A DNA stretch of 64,000 bases from Ectothiorhodospira shaposhnikovii (GTDB taxonomy: Bacteria > Pseudomonadota > Gammaproteobacteria > Ectothiorhodospirales > Ectothiorhodospiraceae). How positions within the stretch are numbered: position 1 is the stretch's first letter; every line of letters starts with the position of its first letter. The notes beneath the pieces are model-generated. The model was not told where the DNA came from. It saw only the letters and a list, made by a program, of their open reading frames with translations, and did no database searches. This document shows positions 1-8,524 of the stretch, piece by piece. Location: NCBI RefSeq assembly GCF_016584105.1, contig NZ_NRSM01000013.1, forward strand, positions 33,038 through 97,037, given 5' to 3'. Made by a program: the position numbers and the translations under genes.

Positions 1-637
1 CCACCTGGGCGGAGGCCACCTGGGTGGAGAGGATGGTGTTGTCGGTACGGATGTCCACGGGTCGTACGATCCCCCGCAGCCGGATGTACTCCTCACCCTG
101 GTTGATCTTCAGCCACTTCTCTCCCTGGACCACCAGATTGCCGTTGGGCAGCACTTCCGACACCATCACGGTGATGGAGCCGTCCAGCTGGTTGCTCTGG
201 GAGGCACTGCCCTGGCCATCGAAATCCCGGCTGCCGCTGATCTCGGTATTGAGCAGGGGACGGCCATCACGGGTGACAGGGCGTCCCAGGATGGTGGGAT
301 TGGCCATGTTCACGTTGGCTTCCTTGCTGGTGGAGGTACTGGCGGACTTGCTGGCCTGGGTCCGTTCCGCCAGTAGCACCGTGAGTACATCCCCCACCTG
401 GCGGGCCTTGTAGTCGGCAAACAGGCCCTGCACCGCGGTGGGCTGGAAGATGGCGCCGTTATTGTGTTCCGGCGGGATGGGCATGGGCGGCATCACGGTG
501 GCGAAGTTGGGATCGTCGCCCCGCTCCACCGAACTCAGCGTGGCACAGCCGCTGGAAAATACCATCAGGCACGCCAGGGACAGGCCCAGGAGGGCAACCG
601 GCGGAGGTGCTGCGGGTCTTGGAGTCCGGGTATTCAT
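1..637 (-). CDS. flgH: FlgH, flagellar L-ring lipoprotein (partial, C-terminus off window)
   Basis: FlgH forms the L ring of the flagellar basal body in the outer membrane. The reading frame starts at an ATG preceded by a GGAAGG ribosome site and gives an N-terminus with a hydrophobic stretch ending in SGC, a lipoprotein signal with Cys as the acylated residue. The middle contains FlgH-like segments (FADYKARQVGDVLTVLL, then SGSRDFDGQGSA, then NGNLVVQGEKWLKINQGEE). About 212 codons are visible; the family is usually near 230 aa, so only the last part is missing at the left edge. It follows flgG in the flgBCDEFGH operon. Confidence 0.95.
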   Translation of the reverse strand, partial: MNTRTPRPAAPPPVALLGLSLACLMVFSSGCATLSSVERGDDPNFATVMPPMPIPPEHNNGAIFQPTAVQGLFADYKARQVGDVLTVLLAERTQASKSASTSTSKEANVNMANPTILGRPVTRDGRPLLNTEISGSRDFDGQGSASQSNQLDGSITVMVSEVLPNGNLVVQGEKWLKINQGEEYIRLRGIVRPVDIRTDNTILSTQVASAQV

Positions 638-673
638 GGCTTGCCTACCTTCCGTCTTGAATCACGGCTTGAA

Positions 674-1462
674 CTACAGGTTGTTATTCACGTACTGCAT
701 CATCTGATCCGCGGTGGAGATAGCCTTGGAATTGACCTCGTAGGCCCGCTGGGTCTCGATCATGTTCACCAGCTCTTCGGCGATGTTCACGTTGGAGCTC
801 TCCAGGGACCCTTGCATCAGACGGCCCAGGCCGTCCTGTCCGGGGTTACCCTGCTGAGGCGCCCCGCTGGCGGCCGTCTCGATGTACAGATTCTGTCCGA
901 TGGGCTGCAGTCCGGCGGGATTGACGAAGTCTGCCAACTGGATGTTGCCCACTTCCACCGGGGCATTTTCCTGGCCCGCCAGCGTGACGCTGACGATGCC
1001 GTCCTGGCTGACGGTGATGCTGGTGGCGCCCTCGGGGATGAAGATCCCGGGTTGCAGCTCAAAGCCGTTGGACATGACCATCTGACCATCGGCATTGAGC
1101 TGGAAACTGCCGTCCCGGGTATAGGCGATATTGCCCTCGGGGGTCAGGATCTCGAAGAACCCCCGCCCCTGGATGGAGACGTCCAGGGCATTGTCGGTCT
1201 GGATGTGGTTCCCCTGACTGAAGATCTTGTCGGTGGCCACGGTGCGCACCCCTACTCCGGTCATCAGGCCGGTGGGCAGCTCATTGTTCTGCGCCGCCTG
1301 GGCACCCGGCTGGCGCACGGTCTGGTAAATCAGGTCCTCGAACGAGGCACGCCCCTTCTTGAAGGCGTTGGTATTCACGTTGGCCAGGTTGTTGGATACC
1401 ACAGACATGCGCGTCTGCTGGGCATCCAGCCCGGTCTTGGCAATCCAGAGTGCTTGGTTCAT
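674..1462 (-). CDS. flgG: FlgG, flagellar distal rod protein
   Basis: Encodes the distal rod protein of the flagellar basal body, exported by the flagellar type III system. The 262 aa length is the usual one. The N-terminus carries the rod/hook family signature ([15 protein letters not shown], then [14 protein letters not shown]) and the C-terminus has the matching helix ([20 protein letters not shown]). The two terminal helices form the coiled-coil core in rod, hook and filament-joining proteins. It lies 30 bp after flgF and 36 bp before flgH, within one operon. Confidence 0.98.
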   Translation of the reverse strand: MNQALWIAKTGLDAQQTRMSVVSNNLANVNTNAFKKGRASFEDLIYQTVRQPGAQAAQNNELPTGLMTGVGVRTVATDKIFSQGNHIQTDNALDVSIQGRGFFEILTPEGNIAYTRDGSFQLNADGQMVMSNGFELQPGIFIPEGATSITVSQDGIVSVTLAGQENAPVEVGNIQLADFVNPAGLQPIGQNLYIETAASGAPQQGNPGQDGLGRLMQGSLESSNVNIAEELVNMIETQRAYEVNSKAISTADQMMQYVNNNL

Positions 1463-1492
1463 GGTCTAGTCTCCTTTGGGAGGATGGGCTGA

Positions 1493-2233
1493 TCAGGAGA
1501 TACGCAACAATTGAGAACTACTGCGATCCAGATCCTCGGCGGTCTTCATGAGCTTGACATGGGTCTCGAAGTTGCGCGCCAACTCGATCATGTTCACCAT
1601 GGCCTCGATGGTGTTCACATTGCTGCCCTCCAGCATCCCCGAGGCCAGGGATACGTTGACATCGGCCGGCTCCACCGCGCCATCGGCACGCCGGAAAAGG
1701 CCGTCCTCTCCCCGAGCCAGTTCCTGGAGATCCGGATTCACCAGCTTCACCCGCCCCACCTCGGCCAGCACGTTGGCCTCCTGCCCCAGGGGGCGGATGC
1801 TGAGGGTGCCGTCAGCTCCGATCTCGATGCTCTCGAAGGGAGGAATGGCCAGGGGGCCGTCCTCGCCCAGCACGGGCAGTCCATCGCCCGTTGTGAGCAG
1901 ACCCACGCTGTTCACCTGGAAGTTGCCGGCCCGGGTATAGGCCTCGCCCCCGTCCGGGGCCTGGACCGCGATCCAGCCATCGCCCTGCACCGCCACGTCC
2001 AGATCCCGGCCGGTGGCAATCTGGGGACCCGACGTGAAGTCCGCCTTGACTGCCTGCAGCTGGGCGTAGTCCCGGCTGTCGTACACCGGCCCCCGCAAGG
2101 GGTGGTTGGTGAATGCTTCCAGGCTCTTGCGAAAACCCGTGGTGTTGGCATTGGCCAGATTGTGGGTATTGACCTGCTGGGAGTGCGCGGCCTCCCGGGC
2201 ACCGGTCATGGCGATGTAGAGCATGCGGTCCAT
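1493..2233 (-). CDS. flgF: FlgF, flagellar proximal rod protein
   Basis: A proximal rod subunit of the flagellar basal body. The 246 aa protein starts MDRMLYIAMTGAREA and has the conserved HNLANANTTGFRK segment near residue 25 to 40 and a C-terminal helix (EAMVNMIELARNFETHVKLMK). The short length compared with FlgG and the position between flgE and flgG identify it as FlgF. A ribosome site (GGAGG) lies just upstream of the ATG. Transcribed from the flgB promoter. Confidence 0.97.
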   Translation of the reverse strand: MDRMLYIAMTGAREAAHSQQVNTHNLANANTTGFRKSLEAFTNHPLRGPVYDSRDYAQLQAVKADFTSGPQIATGRDLDVAVQGDGWIAVQAPDGGEAYTRAGNFQVNSVGLLTTGDGLPVLGEDGPLAIPPFESIEIGADGTLSIRPLGQEANVLAEVGRVKLVNPDLQELARGEDGLFRRADGAVEPADVNVSLASGMLEGSNVNTIEAMVNMIELARNFETHVKLMKTAEDLDRSSSQLLRIS

Positions 2234-2248
2234 CGGTCACCTCCTCCG

Positions 2249-3469
2249 TCAGCGGATGTTGATGATGGTCTGCGTCAGGGTGTCGGCGGTACTGATCACC
2301 TGGGCATTGGCCTGGAAGTTGCGCTGGGCGGTGATGAGCTTCACCAGCTGCTCGGAGATATTGACGTTGGAATTTTCGAATGCCCCCCCCTGGATCAGGC
2401 CGAAACTGGAATCTCCCGCCTGCCCCAGAAGCCGTTCGCCAGACTCGAAGGTCTCCACCCAGTTGGTGCCGCCCACCGGCCGCAGACCCTGGGGATTGTC
2501 GAAATTGGCCAGGGCCACCTGCCCCAGCGGACGGTTGGTGCCATTGGAGAAGCGGGCAAACACGGTGCCGTCCGCCTCCACATCCAGGCTGATGAGCCCC
2601 CCCGAGGCATAGCCGTCCTGCTTCAGCGAATTGACGGTAAAGCGCTCGCCGTACTGGGTGGTATTGCTGAAATCAATCTCGAATTCCAGGTTTTCGGGGC
2701 CATTCGGGCCGGTAACCGTATGGGTGATGTTGAAAGGCCCGCCGGTCCCCAGGGTGCCATCGGGATTGAATTCGAGCGTTTCGGGGCCAGCGATCAGATC
2801 ACCTTCCAGAGAACTGTAGAACGTCCACTCGTTAGTAGTTCCCGGCTCCTTGCGGAAATACAGGGTCATCGTCCGTGGCAACCCCTGGGAGTCATAGACG
2901 GAAAGGGCCGTGGAATGGTTATAGCCGTCCGGATCCGCCACCCCTTCGGCGGCATCCCAAGCCCAAGGCTGATCGGGCTCCTCGGCGGTGGCGGGCAGGT
3001 TCATCAGCGCCGTGATTTCGGTGGTGGCCCTGGGGGTGGCCAGACCGGTGGTCAGACGGATGTCCTGCAAGGGACCGCCCAGACCGGGGGTGGCATACCC
3101 CTGCAGACGCTGGCCGGCGGAATTGACCACATATCCGTCCTTATCCAGCTGGAACTGACCGGCCCGGGTGTATTCCACCACGCCATCCCGTTCCAGGATG
3201 AAAAAGCCCTGGCCATTGATGGCCAGATCCAGATTGTTGTCAGTGAACTCCAGGTCACCCTGGGTGAACTGCTGGCTGACGGCGGCCAGCCGGGTACCGC
3301 TACCGGTGGCGGTTTTGGAGATCCCCGTATAGGACATGGCGAACACATCGGCAAATTCTGCCCGCGATCCCTTGAAACCCGCGGTAGAGGCATTGGCGAT
3401 GTTGTGCCCCGTCACCTGCAAATCCGTGGAGGCTGCGTTGAGCCCCGTCAATCCGATATTGAATGGCAT
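2249..3469 (-). CDS. flgE: FlgE, flagellar hook protein
   Basis: The hook subunit, polymerised outside the cell as a universal joint between rod and filament. The 406 aa protein begins MPFNIGLTGLNAAS with TGHNIANASTAGFKGSRAEF, the FlgE form of the rod/hook signature, and ends with a QLVKLITAQRNFQANAQVI helix. A long variable central domain (about residues 140 to 320) forms the hook surface. Directly follows flgD, whose product caps the growing hook. Confidence 0.97.
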   Translation of the reverse strand: MPFNIGLTGLNAASTDLQVTGHNIANASTAGFKGSRAEFADVFAMSYTGISKTATGSGTRLAAVSQQFTQGDLEFTDNNLDLAINGQGFFILERDGVVEYTRAGQFQLDKDGYVVNSAGQRLQGYATPGLGGPLQDIRLTTGLATPRATTEITALMNLPATAEEPDQPWAWDAAEGVADPDGYNHSTALSVYDSQGLPRTMTLYFRKEPGTTNEWTFYSSLEGDLIAGPETLEFNPDGTLGTGGPFNITHTVTGPNGPENLEFEIDFSNTTQYGERFTVNSLKQDGYASGGLISLDVEADGTVFARFSNGTNRPLGQVALANFDNPQGLRPVGGTNWVETFESGERLLGQAGDSSFGLIQGGAFENSNVNISEQLVKLITAQRNFQANAQVISTADTLTQTIINIR

Positions 3470-3511
3470 AATCTGTTCCTCGTTACCGTTAGGTGTATCT
3501 TGGGACCCACA

Positions 3512-4183
3512 TCAACTGATCTGCCTGACCTTGGACAGATCAACCTCCCCGAAACCATCGATGAGCAGCGTGACCGTGCCGCTGCCCTGACTGGTCCGCA
3601 CACTGCTGACATAGGCATTCAGCAAGACTTCGGGCTGGCTGGTCTTGCCATCGAGCCGGGCATCCGCCCGAAACTCGTAGATGCCTTCCGGCGCACGCTC
3701 CCCGTTGCTGTCCAGACCATTCCAGTAGAAGGACTTCAATCCCGAGGCCTGGGCGCCCAGCTGCACCTGGTTGACCAGTTCACCGGCCTCGTTATAGATG
3801 CCGATGTTGAGCGAATCGACCGACGTCTCCAGATCCACGCCGCCGCGGACCCATCCTTCCTCACCCAGATAGGCCAGCTCCGCGGGAATCAGTACCTCCC
3901 TGCCAACCATGGAAGCGGCTTGCAGGGCCTGATTGGCCTTCATGGTATTGGCGATGGAATCAAAGGATTGCTGAAGCTCGGCGATACCATTCACCGTGGC
4001 AAACTGGGCCAGCTGGCCAAGGAACTCGCCACTGTCGGCGGGATCGAGCGGGTCCTGGTACTGCAGCTGGGTAATCATCAATTTGAAGAATTCCGCCTGC
4101 CCCAGCTCATCCCGCCGGGTTTCAGAGCGGGATGAGCCCGACAAACCCAGGCTGTCTATGGTTGACTGATCAATCACGGTCAC
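3512..4183 (-). CDS. flgD: FlgD, hook assembly capping protein
   Basis: Scaffold that caps the growing hook and is discarded when hook assembly ends. The 223 aa sequence has the conserved N-terminal segment ELGQAEFFKLMITQLQYQDP followed by L.PADSGEFLGQLAQFATVNGIAEL, then a FlgD Ig-like and tudor-like C-terminal part with the SFYWNGLDSNGERAPEG motif. Length and motifs are typical. Gene order flgC-flgD-flgE is the canonical one. Confidence 0.97.
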   Translation of the reverse strand: MTVIDQSTIDSLGLSGSSRSETRRDELGQAEFFKLMITQLQYQDPLDPADSGEFLGQLAQFATVNGIAELQQSFDSIANTMKANQALQAASMVGREVLIPAELAYLGEEGWVRGGVDLETSVDSLNIGIYNEAGELVNQVQLGAQASGLKSFYWNGLDSNGERAPEGIYEFRADARLDGKTSQPEVLLNAYVSSVRTSQGSGTVTLLIDGFGEVDLSKVRQIS

Positions 4184-4194
4184 GACAGGTCCTC

Positions 4195-4614
4195 CTATGA
4201 CTGGCCAAGCTGCAGGGTGCGCAACAGCAGTTGCTTGGTGGTGTTCATGACCTCCACATTGTTCTCGTAGCTGCGCGACGCGGAGATCATGTTGGCCATC
4301 TCGTCCACCAGATTGACGTTGGGCATGTAGACATACCCCTGCTCATTGGCCAGCGGATGATGGGGCTCATATTTCACGAAGGGCTCGGCCTGGCTCTCGA
4401 CGATACCGGCCACCCGGACCGGAGAAGTGGATGCGCTCTTGCCGAACTGGTCCATCACCGTCTGGAACACCGGCTGCTTGGAGCGATAGGCCTGCTCGGG
4501 GGTGGTGCTGGCCACCTGGGCATTGGCCATGTTACTGGCGACGGTATTCAGACGGACCGATTGGGCGCTCAACGCAGAACCAGAGACGTCAAAAATCCTG
4601 AACATGTTGCTCAT
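4195..4614 (-). CDS. flgC: FlgC, flagellar proximal rod protein
   Basis: Proximal rod protein of 139 aa, the normal size. N-terminal motif SGSALSAQSVRLNTVASNMANAQ matches FlgC, and the C-terminus carries VYMPNVNLVDEMANMISASRSYENNVEVMNTTK, characteristic of FlgC. The start has a GGGAG ribosome site about 8 bp upstream. It follows flgB by 16 bp. Confidence 0.97.
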   Translation of the reverse strand: MSNMFRIFDVSGSALSAQSVRLNTVASNMANAQVASTTPEQAYRSKQPVFQTVMDQFGKSASTSPVRVAGIVESQAEPFVKYEPHHPLANEQGYVYMPNVNLVDEMANMISASRSYENNVEVMNTTKQLLLRTLQLGQS

Positions 4615-4630
4615 GCTTTAATCTCCCGGC

Positions 4631-5029
4631 CTATTCGCCTTTAAGGGCCGTGCGCAGGCCACTGAATTTCTTGCCCAGAAAATCCAGACTGGCCTGATAC
4701 TGCACGGTGTTTTCGGCAAATGCCGCCTGCTCCAGCTGAGGATCCACCGTATTGCCGTCCAGAGAGGGTTGGGAAGGCACCCGGTAGAGGGGGTCGCCCA
4801 TGCCCTGCTTCGAGGCATCATCCGGAATGTGGGCGGCGTGGGTGAGGCGCAGGCCCAGGGCATCGGGCTGATGCGCACGACTGAGCACCTGGCGGAAATC
4901 CAGGTCACGCGCCTTGTAATTGGGGGTATCGGAATTGGCGATATTGGAGGCGAGCAACTCCAGGCGCTTCGAGCGCACCTGCAGCGCATCGCCATGGATA
5001 CCGATGGCCCTGTCTATGGAAAGTGGCAT
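4631..5029 (-). CDS. flgB: FlgB, flagellar proximal rod protein
   Basis: First gene of the flgBCDEFGH rod/hook operon; 132 aa from the chosen ATG. The start at MPLSIDRAIGIHG was chosen because it fits FlgB length and a GAGG ribosome site lies just upstream; the frame stays open further upstream, but that stretch contains the sigma-54 promoter and has no FlgB similarity. Motifs: LELLASNIANSDTPNYKARDLDF near residues 25 to 45, and a C-terminal FLGKKFSGLRTALKG helix. Confidence 0.96.
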   Translation of the reverse strand: MPLSIDRAIGIHGDALQVRSKRLELLASNIANSDTPNYKARDLDFRQVLSRAHQPDALGLRLTHAAHIPDDASKQGMGDPLYRVPSQPSLDGNTVDPQLEQAAFAENTVQYQASLDFLGKKFSGLRTALKGE

Positions 5030-5065
5030 GGACTCGACCTCAAGAAATGTTCCTAAAGGTCGATA

Positions 5066-5081
5066 AGCAATCGGCGTGCCA
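5066..5081 (-). promoter_or_regulatory. sigma-54 (RpoN) promoter of flgBCDEFGH
   Basis: On the minus strand the sequence TGGCACGCCGATTGCT matches the RpoN consensus TGGCACG-N4-TTGCW at every conserved position, with GG and GC at the required spacing. It sits 37 bp upstream of the flgB ATG. RpoN control of rod and hook genes, with an FlrC/FleQ-type activator, is the known pattern in polar-flagellate gammaproteobacteria; the activator gene is not in the window. Confidence 0.9.
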
Positions 5082-5154
5082 GAATAAAAAAGGAAGGATT
5101 TTCCGTGAGTTAGATAGAAATCTCTGTTGACGGGAGAGGCCAGACGGCAATTTG

Positions 5155-5190
5155 CCGCCGTTCCGGCGGACCCGCCCACAGTCGGCGGGT
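5155..5190 (-). terminator. GC-rich hairpins after cheR, possible terminator
   Basis: Two adjacent stems lie between the cheR stop and the flgB promoter: ACCCGCC/GGCGGGT (5170-5190) and CCGCC/GGCGG (5155-5169). No clear U-tract follows on the minus strand, so intrinsic termination is uncertain. Confidence 0.3.
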
Positions 5191-5213
5191 CAGATTATTG
5201 GCATCCGACACGA

Positions 5214-6044
5214 TCAGCGGAGACGGTAAACCACCCCGGGATTACACCGGACCATCTCAAAGGCGTCGGAATAATTGGCCATGGACTCGGAAGCGCCCAG
5301 AAAGAGATAGCCACCCGGGTTGAGGGCCTGGGATATCTTCTTCAGGATCAATTTCTTGGAGTCGACTGAAAAATAAATCAGGACATTGCGGCAGAAGACG
5401 ATATCAAAGCGCCCCAGCAGCGTGTAACTGTCCATGAGATTGAATTCCCGGAAACTCGCCCTTGCCTTGACATCGGGCCGGATATTCCAGCGCTCGCCAT
5501 TCTGCACAAAGAATCGGCTGCGTCGCTCCAGGGAAAGGCCGCGGGCAACGGCCAGAGAATCATAGCTGGCCTCACGGGCCTCTTTCAGCACGGCACCCGA
5601 TATGTCCGTACCCAGAATCTGGACATCCCGCAAACTCCCCGGTCGGGATTGCTGATATTCACTGAACCCCATGCTGATGGAATAGGGTTCCTGCCCGGAA
5701 GAACAGGCGGCACACCAGATGCGCGGCGCATAACCGGCCCCTTTCTGCTTGGCCAGCTCCGGATAGATCTGGTTCTTGAGGATCTCGAAGGGGAAGACAT
5801 CACGAAACCAGTAGGTTTCGTTGGTGGTCATGGCCTCGATCACCCTCTCCCGAAGACCTGGATGACGCCCCAGCTTCAGCTGCCTGAGCAGCTCACTCAC
5901 GGAAGAGACCGAGAACTCGCCCATGAGCCTCGAAAGACGGCTGTTCACCAGATAATGCTTGTTTTCCCCGAGGATCAATCCACAGGACTTCTCCAGAAAA
6001 ATCCTGAAATCCTCGTAATCCTGAGATTCGATAGGGCCTGACAA
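5214..6044 (-). CDS. cheR: CheR, MCP glutamate methyltransferase
   Basis: Methylates glutamates on chemoreceptors using S-adenosylmethionine, giving sensory adaptation together with CheB. The 276 aa protein has the N-terminal all-helical CheR domain (residues 1 to about 80), the NETYWFRD segment near residue 95, and the SAM-binding fold with IWCAACSSGQEPYSI near 130 and FDIVFCRNVLIYF near 220. Length is typical. It follows cheV by 172 bp on the same strand and precedes the rod/hook operon, the arrangement seen in Pseudomonas and Vibrio. Confidence 0.96.
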   Translation of the reverse strand: MSGPIESQDYEDFRIFLEKSCGLILGENKHYLVNSRLSRLMGEFSVSSVSELLRQLKLGRHPGLRERVIEAMTTNETYWFRDVFPFEILKNQIYPELAKQKGAGYAPRIWCAACSSGQEPYSISMGFSEYQQSRPGSLRDVQILGTDISGAVLKEAREASYDSLAVARGLSLERRSRFFVQNGERWNIRPDVKARASFREFNLMDSYTLLGRFDIVFCRNVLIYFSVDSKKLILKKISQALNPGGYLFLGASESMANYSDAFEMVRCNPGVVYRLR

Positions 6045-6105
6045 GGTGGATTCCTGTTTTGAGTCAATCTTGCGTTATGGAACGTTAAGCCACCGAACCA
6101 CTCGG

Positions 6106-6132
6106 TTGACGGCTCCACCAGTATAACTTTCA
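6106..6132 (-). promoter_or_regulatory. candidate sigma-28 (FliA) promoter of cheR
   Basis: Minus strand TGAAAGTT, 11 bp, GCCGTCAA resembles the FliA consensus TAAAGTTT-N11-GCCGATAA with several mismatches. The position, about 60 bp before cheR in a 172 bp gap after cheV, is suitable. Weaker than the cheV and flgM promoters. Confidence 0.4.
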
Positions 6133-6216
6133 CGATGCCCAGCGGGGCCTCATGAATGGTGCCTGCCTTGACGAACAGAGGAATACCATGTCCGCCAGAC
6201 GGCAGAAAAATGCCGG

Positions 6217-7161
6217 TCAAGGGGGGCTGGAGGCCTGTTGCTCCGCCTGCAAGTGCCCAAGCACAACCTCCGCCAGTTCGTCGGGACTGAACTTGGGCAG
6301 GAAACGGTCCGCACCCGCCCTGCGTACCAGGCTCTCGTTAAACGTCCCGCTAAGCGAAGAATGCAGGACAACATACAGACGTGAAAGCGCCGGCTCCTTC
6401 CTGATGGCTGATGTCAGGGTATAACCATCCATCTCGGGCATTTCAATATCGGATATCACCATCCCGATCTGCTGATCAATGGGGCCTTGACTGGCGAGTT
6501 CAAGGAGCTTGTCCAGCGCCTGCCTGCCATCATTCACCACAATCGATTCAACCCCGATCTGGGTCAGGGCGCGCACCATCTGGCGGCGCGCCACGGCAGA
6601 GTCATCAGCCACCAGCGCGCATCGAATACGCCCGCCACCATGGATATTGGACATTACCGCATCGCTGACATCCCCAGAAGGGCCGGTGACCATCTCCAGC
6701 ACCTTTTCAACATCAATGATCTCCACCAGGCGATCCTCCACCTGAGTCACAGCCGTCAAAAAACTGTCTTTATGCGTTCCACGCGGTGGAGGATGAATCT
6801 GGTCCCAGTTGAGATTGATGATGCGGTCAACCGATGCCACCAGGAGGCCCTGCACAGAGCGATTGAACTCCGTGAGAATGACGAATGCCGCCCCGCCCTC
6901 GCGGGAAGGAACCGGCGCCATGCCCAGTGCCTGCGCCAGATCCACCACGGAAACGGTCTTTCCCCGCAAGGTGGCCACCCCACGGATAATCGGGTGCGTA
7001 CTTGGAAGACGGTTCAAGGGGGGGCAGGTGATCACCTCCCGCACCTTGAAGACATTGATGGCAAAGAGCTGCCGACCACCGAGGGTAAACAGCAATAGCT
7101 CCAGGCGATTCTGGCCCACCATCTGGGTGCGACGATCGACATCATCCAGCAAGCTGCTCAT
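6217..7161 (-). CDS. cheV: CheV, CheW-receiver chemotaxis coupling protein
   Basis: A coupling protein linking receptors to the CheA kinase, with a phosphorylatable receiver that tunes signalling. Of 314 aa, residues about 15 to 165 form a CheW-like domain (INVFKVREVI, then GVATLRGKTVSVVDLAQALG) and 180 to 305 a response-regulator receiver (VADDSAVARRQMVRAL, phospho-acceptor Asp in VISDIEMPEMDG, Lys in FLPKFSPDEL). Its promoter is divergent from flgA. CheV next to CheR and flgA matches Pseudomonas and Vibrio flagellar loci. Confidence 0.96.
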   Translation of the reverse strand: MSSLLDDVDRRTQMVGQNRLELLLFTLGGRQLFAINVFKVREVITCPPLNRLPSTHPIIRGVATLRGKTVSVVDLAQALGMAPVPSREGGAAFVILTEFNRSVQGLLVASVDRIINLNWDQIHPPPRGTHKDSFLTAVTQVEDRLVEIIDVEKVLEMVTGPSGDVSDAVMSNIHGGGRIRCALVADDSAVARRQMVRALTQIGVESIVVNDGRQALDKLLELASQGPIDQQIGMVISDIEMPEMDGYTLTSAIRKEPALSRLYVVLHSSLSGTFNESLVRRAGADRFLPKFSPDELAEVVLGHLQAEQQASSPP

Positions 7162-7211
7162 CGGCCTCTCCCGCAGGTATCACGAAGGATCATGCCCTTC
7201 ATACTCTAGTA

Positions 7212-7238
7212 TGATCGGCACGGGCAACGATTTCTTGA
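7212..7238 (-). promoter_or_regulatory. sigma-28 (FliA) promoter of cheV
   Basis: Minus strand TCAAGAAA, 11 bp, GCCGATCA fits the FliA consensus (TAAAGTTT-N11-GCCGATAA; a TCAAG type -35 is common in pseudomonads). It lies about 50 bp upstream of the cheV ATG. A dyad CATACT-N2-AGTATG just downstream (7200-7213) is of unknown meaning. Confidence 0.75.
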
Positions 7239-7246
7239 AAATTTTC

Positions 7247-7262
7247 TGGCCTGCATTTTGCT
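7247..7262 (+). promoter_or_regulatory. sigma-54 (RpoN) promoter of flgA
   Basis: TGGCCTGCATTTTGCT has the invariant GG and GC spaced by 10 bp and matches TGGCAYG-N4-TTGCW except at one position. It is 107 bp upstream of the flgA ATG and directly back-to-back with the cheV sigma-28 promoter. Confidence 0.75.
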
Positions 7263-7368
7263 TCATGATCTCTCAGAGGGATTCCCGGGCGGATTTTCCG
7301 GCGTTCGCAATCTCCATCGGAAAATCTATCGAAGGTGGATCCGAAGTAACTTAAGAGGTGGCAGCGCC

Positions 7369-8115
7369 ATGTTTTTAAAAGCGTTTTTTGTTTTCCGGAA
7401 ACGCCATGCCTCGCCGTGGCCCGCCATGGCAACAAGCCTGTTGCTGTCTATCAGCCCTCAGGTCATGGCCGTAAACACACAAACCCACGACAGCATTTTG
7501 GCGGCCGCCGGCAACTACCTGAGCAGCCAGGCTCAAGCCCATCACGCAGAGCATCTGGACGTGCGCGTCATTCGCGGCTCGCTGGACCCGCGCCTGAGAT
7601 TGCGAGCCTGCGATACCGCCCTCGAAACCTTCCTGCCCCCGGGCGCCAGATTGACCGGCAATGTTACCGTCGGGGTTCGCTGCCCGTCTCCATCACCCTG
7701 GAGTCTTTTTGTACCCATGCAGGTTGTGGTCCGAGGCGAGGTTATCGTGCTGGAGCGCGCCCTTCCCCGGGGTACAATGCTCTCCCAGAGCGATTTCAGG
7801 CTTGAACTTCGCGATCTTGGCAGCATGCACGGAGGGTATCTCACCGATCCCGCAGAGGTGACAAACATGGTGCTCAGACGGGCACTACCCGCCGGCACCG
7901 CGCTTTCACCACAGATGGTCGAACCCCCGCGGCTGGTTCAAAGGGGACAAAACGTCACGCTGGTGGCGCAGAATGCGGGAATAGCAGTACGCATGGAAGG
8001 GCAAGCCCTCGCAGACGGTGCCTACGGCGACAGAATACAGGTTCGCAACCTGTCATCTCGACGCGTTGTCGAAGGTCGAGTGCTGTCTCCAGGTGTAGTC
8101 GGTGTTAATATGTGA
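7369..8115 (+). CDS. flgA: FlgA, P-ring assembly chaperone
   Basis: Periplasmic chaperone for P-ring (FlgI) polymerisation. The 248 aa protein from this ATG has a signal-peptide-like N-terminus (basic RKRH then a hydrophobic stretch ending about residue 38) and a C-terminal SAF domain (RALPRGTMLSQSDFRLE, then GTALSPQMVEPPRLVQRGQ, then VRNLSSRRVVEGRV). The start was chosen over an in-frame upstream ATG because an AAGAGGTG ribosome site lies 9 bp before it and the upstream part overlaps the RpoN promoter leader. Followed by flgM, the usual order. Confidence 0.93.
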   Translation: MFLKAFFVFRKRHASPWPAMATSLLLSISPQVMAVNTQTHDSILAAAGNYLSSQAQAHHAEHLDVRVIRGSLDPRLRLRACDTALETFLPPGARLTGNVTVGVRCPSPSPWSLFVPMQVVVRGEVIVLERALPRGTMLSQSDFRLELRDLGSMHGGYLTDPAEVTNMVLRRALPAGTALSPQMVEPPRLVQRGQNVTLVAQNAGIAVRMEGQALADGAYGDRIQVRNLSSRRVVEGRVLSPGVVGVNM

Positions 8116-8137
8116 GCCAAGTCGCACTGAATGCCCC

Positions 8138-8164
8138 TAAAGATACCGTCGGAACGGCCGATAA
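8138..8164 (+). promoter_or_regulatory. sigma-28 (FliA) promoter of flgMN
   Basis: TAAAGATA, 11 bp, GCCGATAA is a near-perfect FliA promoter: the -10 is identical to consensus. It lies 44 bp before flgM. This gives FliA-dependent expression of its own anti-sigma factor, the classic autoregulatory loop. Confidence 0.92.
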
Positions 8165-8207
8165 ATTCTTCAAGAAGTGGCCGTTCAGTGCACGCGAGGA
8201 ACGCAAT

Positions 8208-8522
8208 ATGTCCATCGATATCAAAAGTTTGACCCAGAGCCAGACACGTGGCGCCGGTGACAGCCGGGGCGCTTCCGATGTGTCCAGACCTGGCAGCAAC
8301 AGCAGCGCCTCGAAGACCACGGCGCCCGAAGGTGACAAGGTCACCCTGACGGAAACCGCCCGTCGCCTGACCAACTTTGAGCAGAATGCCAAGGCACAGC
8401 CTACGGTCGACCAGGAAAAAGTGGCGGCCATCAGACAGGCCATCCAGGAAGGACGCTATCAGGTCAATGCCGACTCCGTTGCCGGCAACATCATGAAGAA
8501 CGAAGCGCTTTACCCGCTCTAA
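8208..8522 (+). CDS. flgM: FlgM, anti-sigma-28 factor
   Basis: Binds FliA and blocks late flagellar transcription until it is exported through the finished hook. The 104 aa product starts MSIDIKSLTQ and has the FlgM features: a disordered Ser/Gly-rich N-terminal half and a C-terminal part with GDKVTLTETARRL and VDQEKVAAIRQAIQEGRYQVNADSVA that wraps FliA. Start chosen by the GAGGAACG site and by family length; an upstream in-frame extension runs through the sigma-28 promoter and is not used. Confidence 0.95.
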   Translation: MSIDIKSLTQSQTRGAGDSRGASDVSRPGSNSSASKTTAPEGDKVTLTETARRLTNFEQNAKAQPTVDQEKVAAIRQAIQEGRYQVNADSVAGNIMKNEALYPL

Positions 8523-8524
8523 CC

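Noticed and set aside
1511..4135. 874-codon open frame on the plus strand across flgF, flgE and flgD
   Set aside because: It lies antisense to three certain flagellar genes, has no ribosome site or family resemblance, and results from high GC with few stops in that frame.
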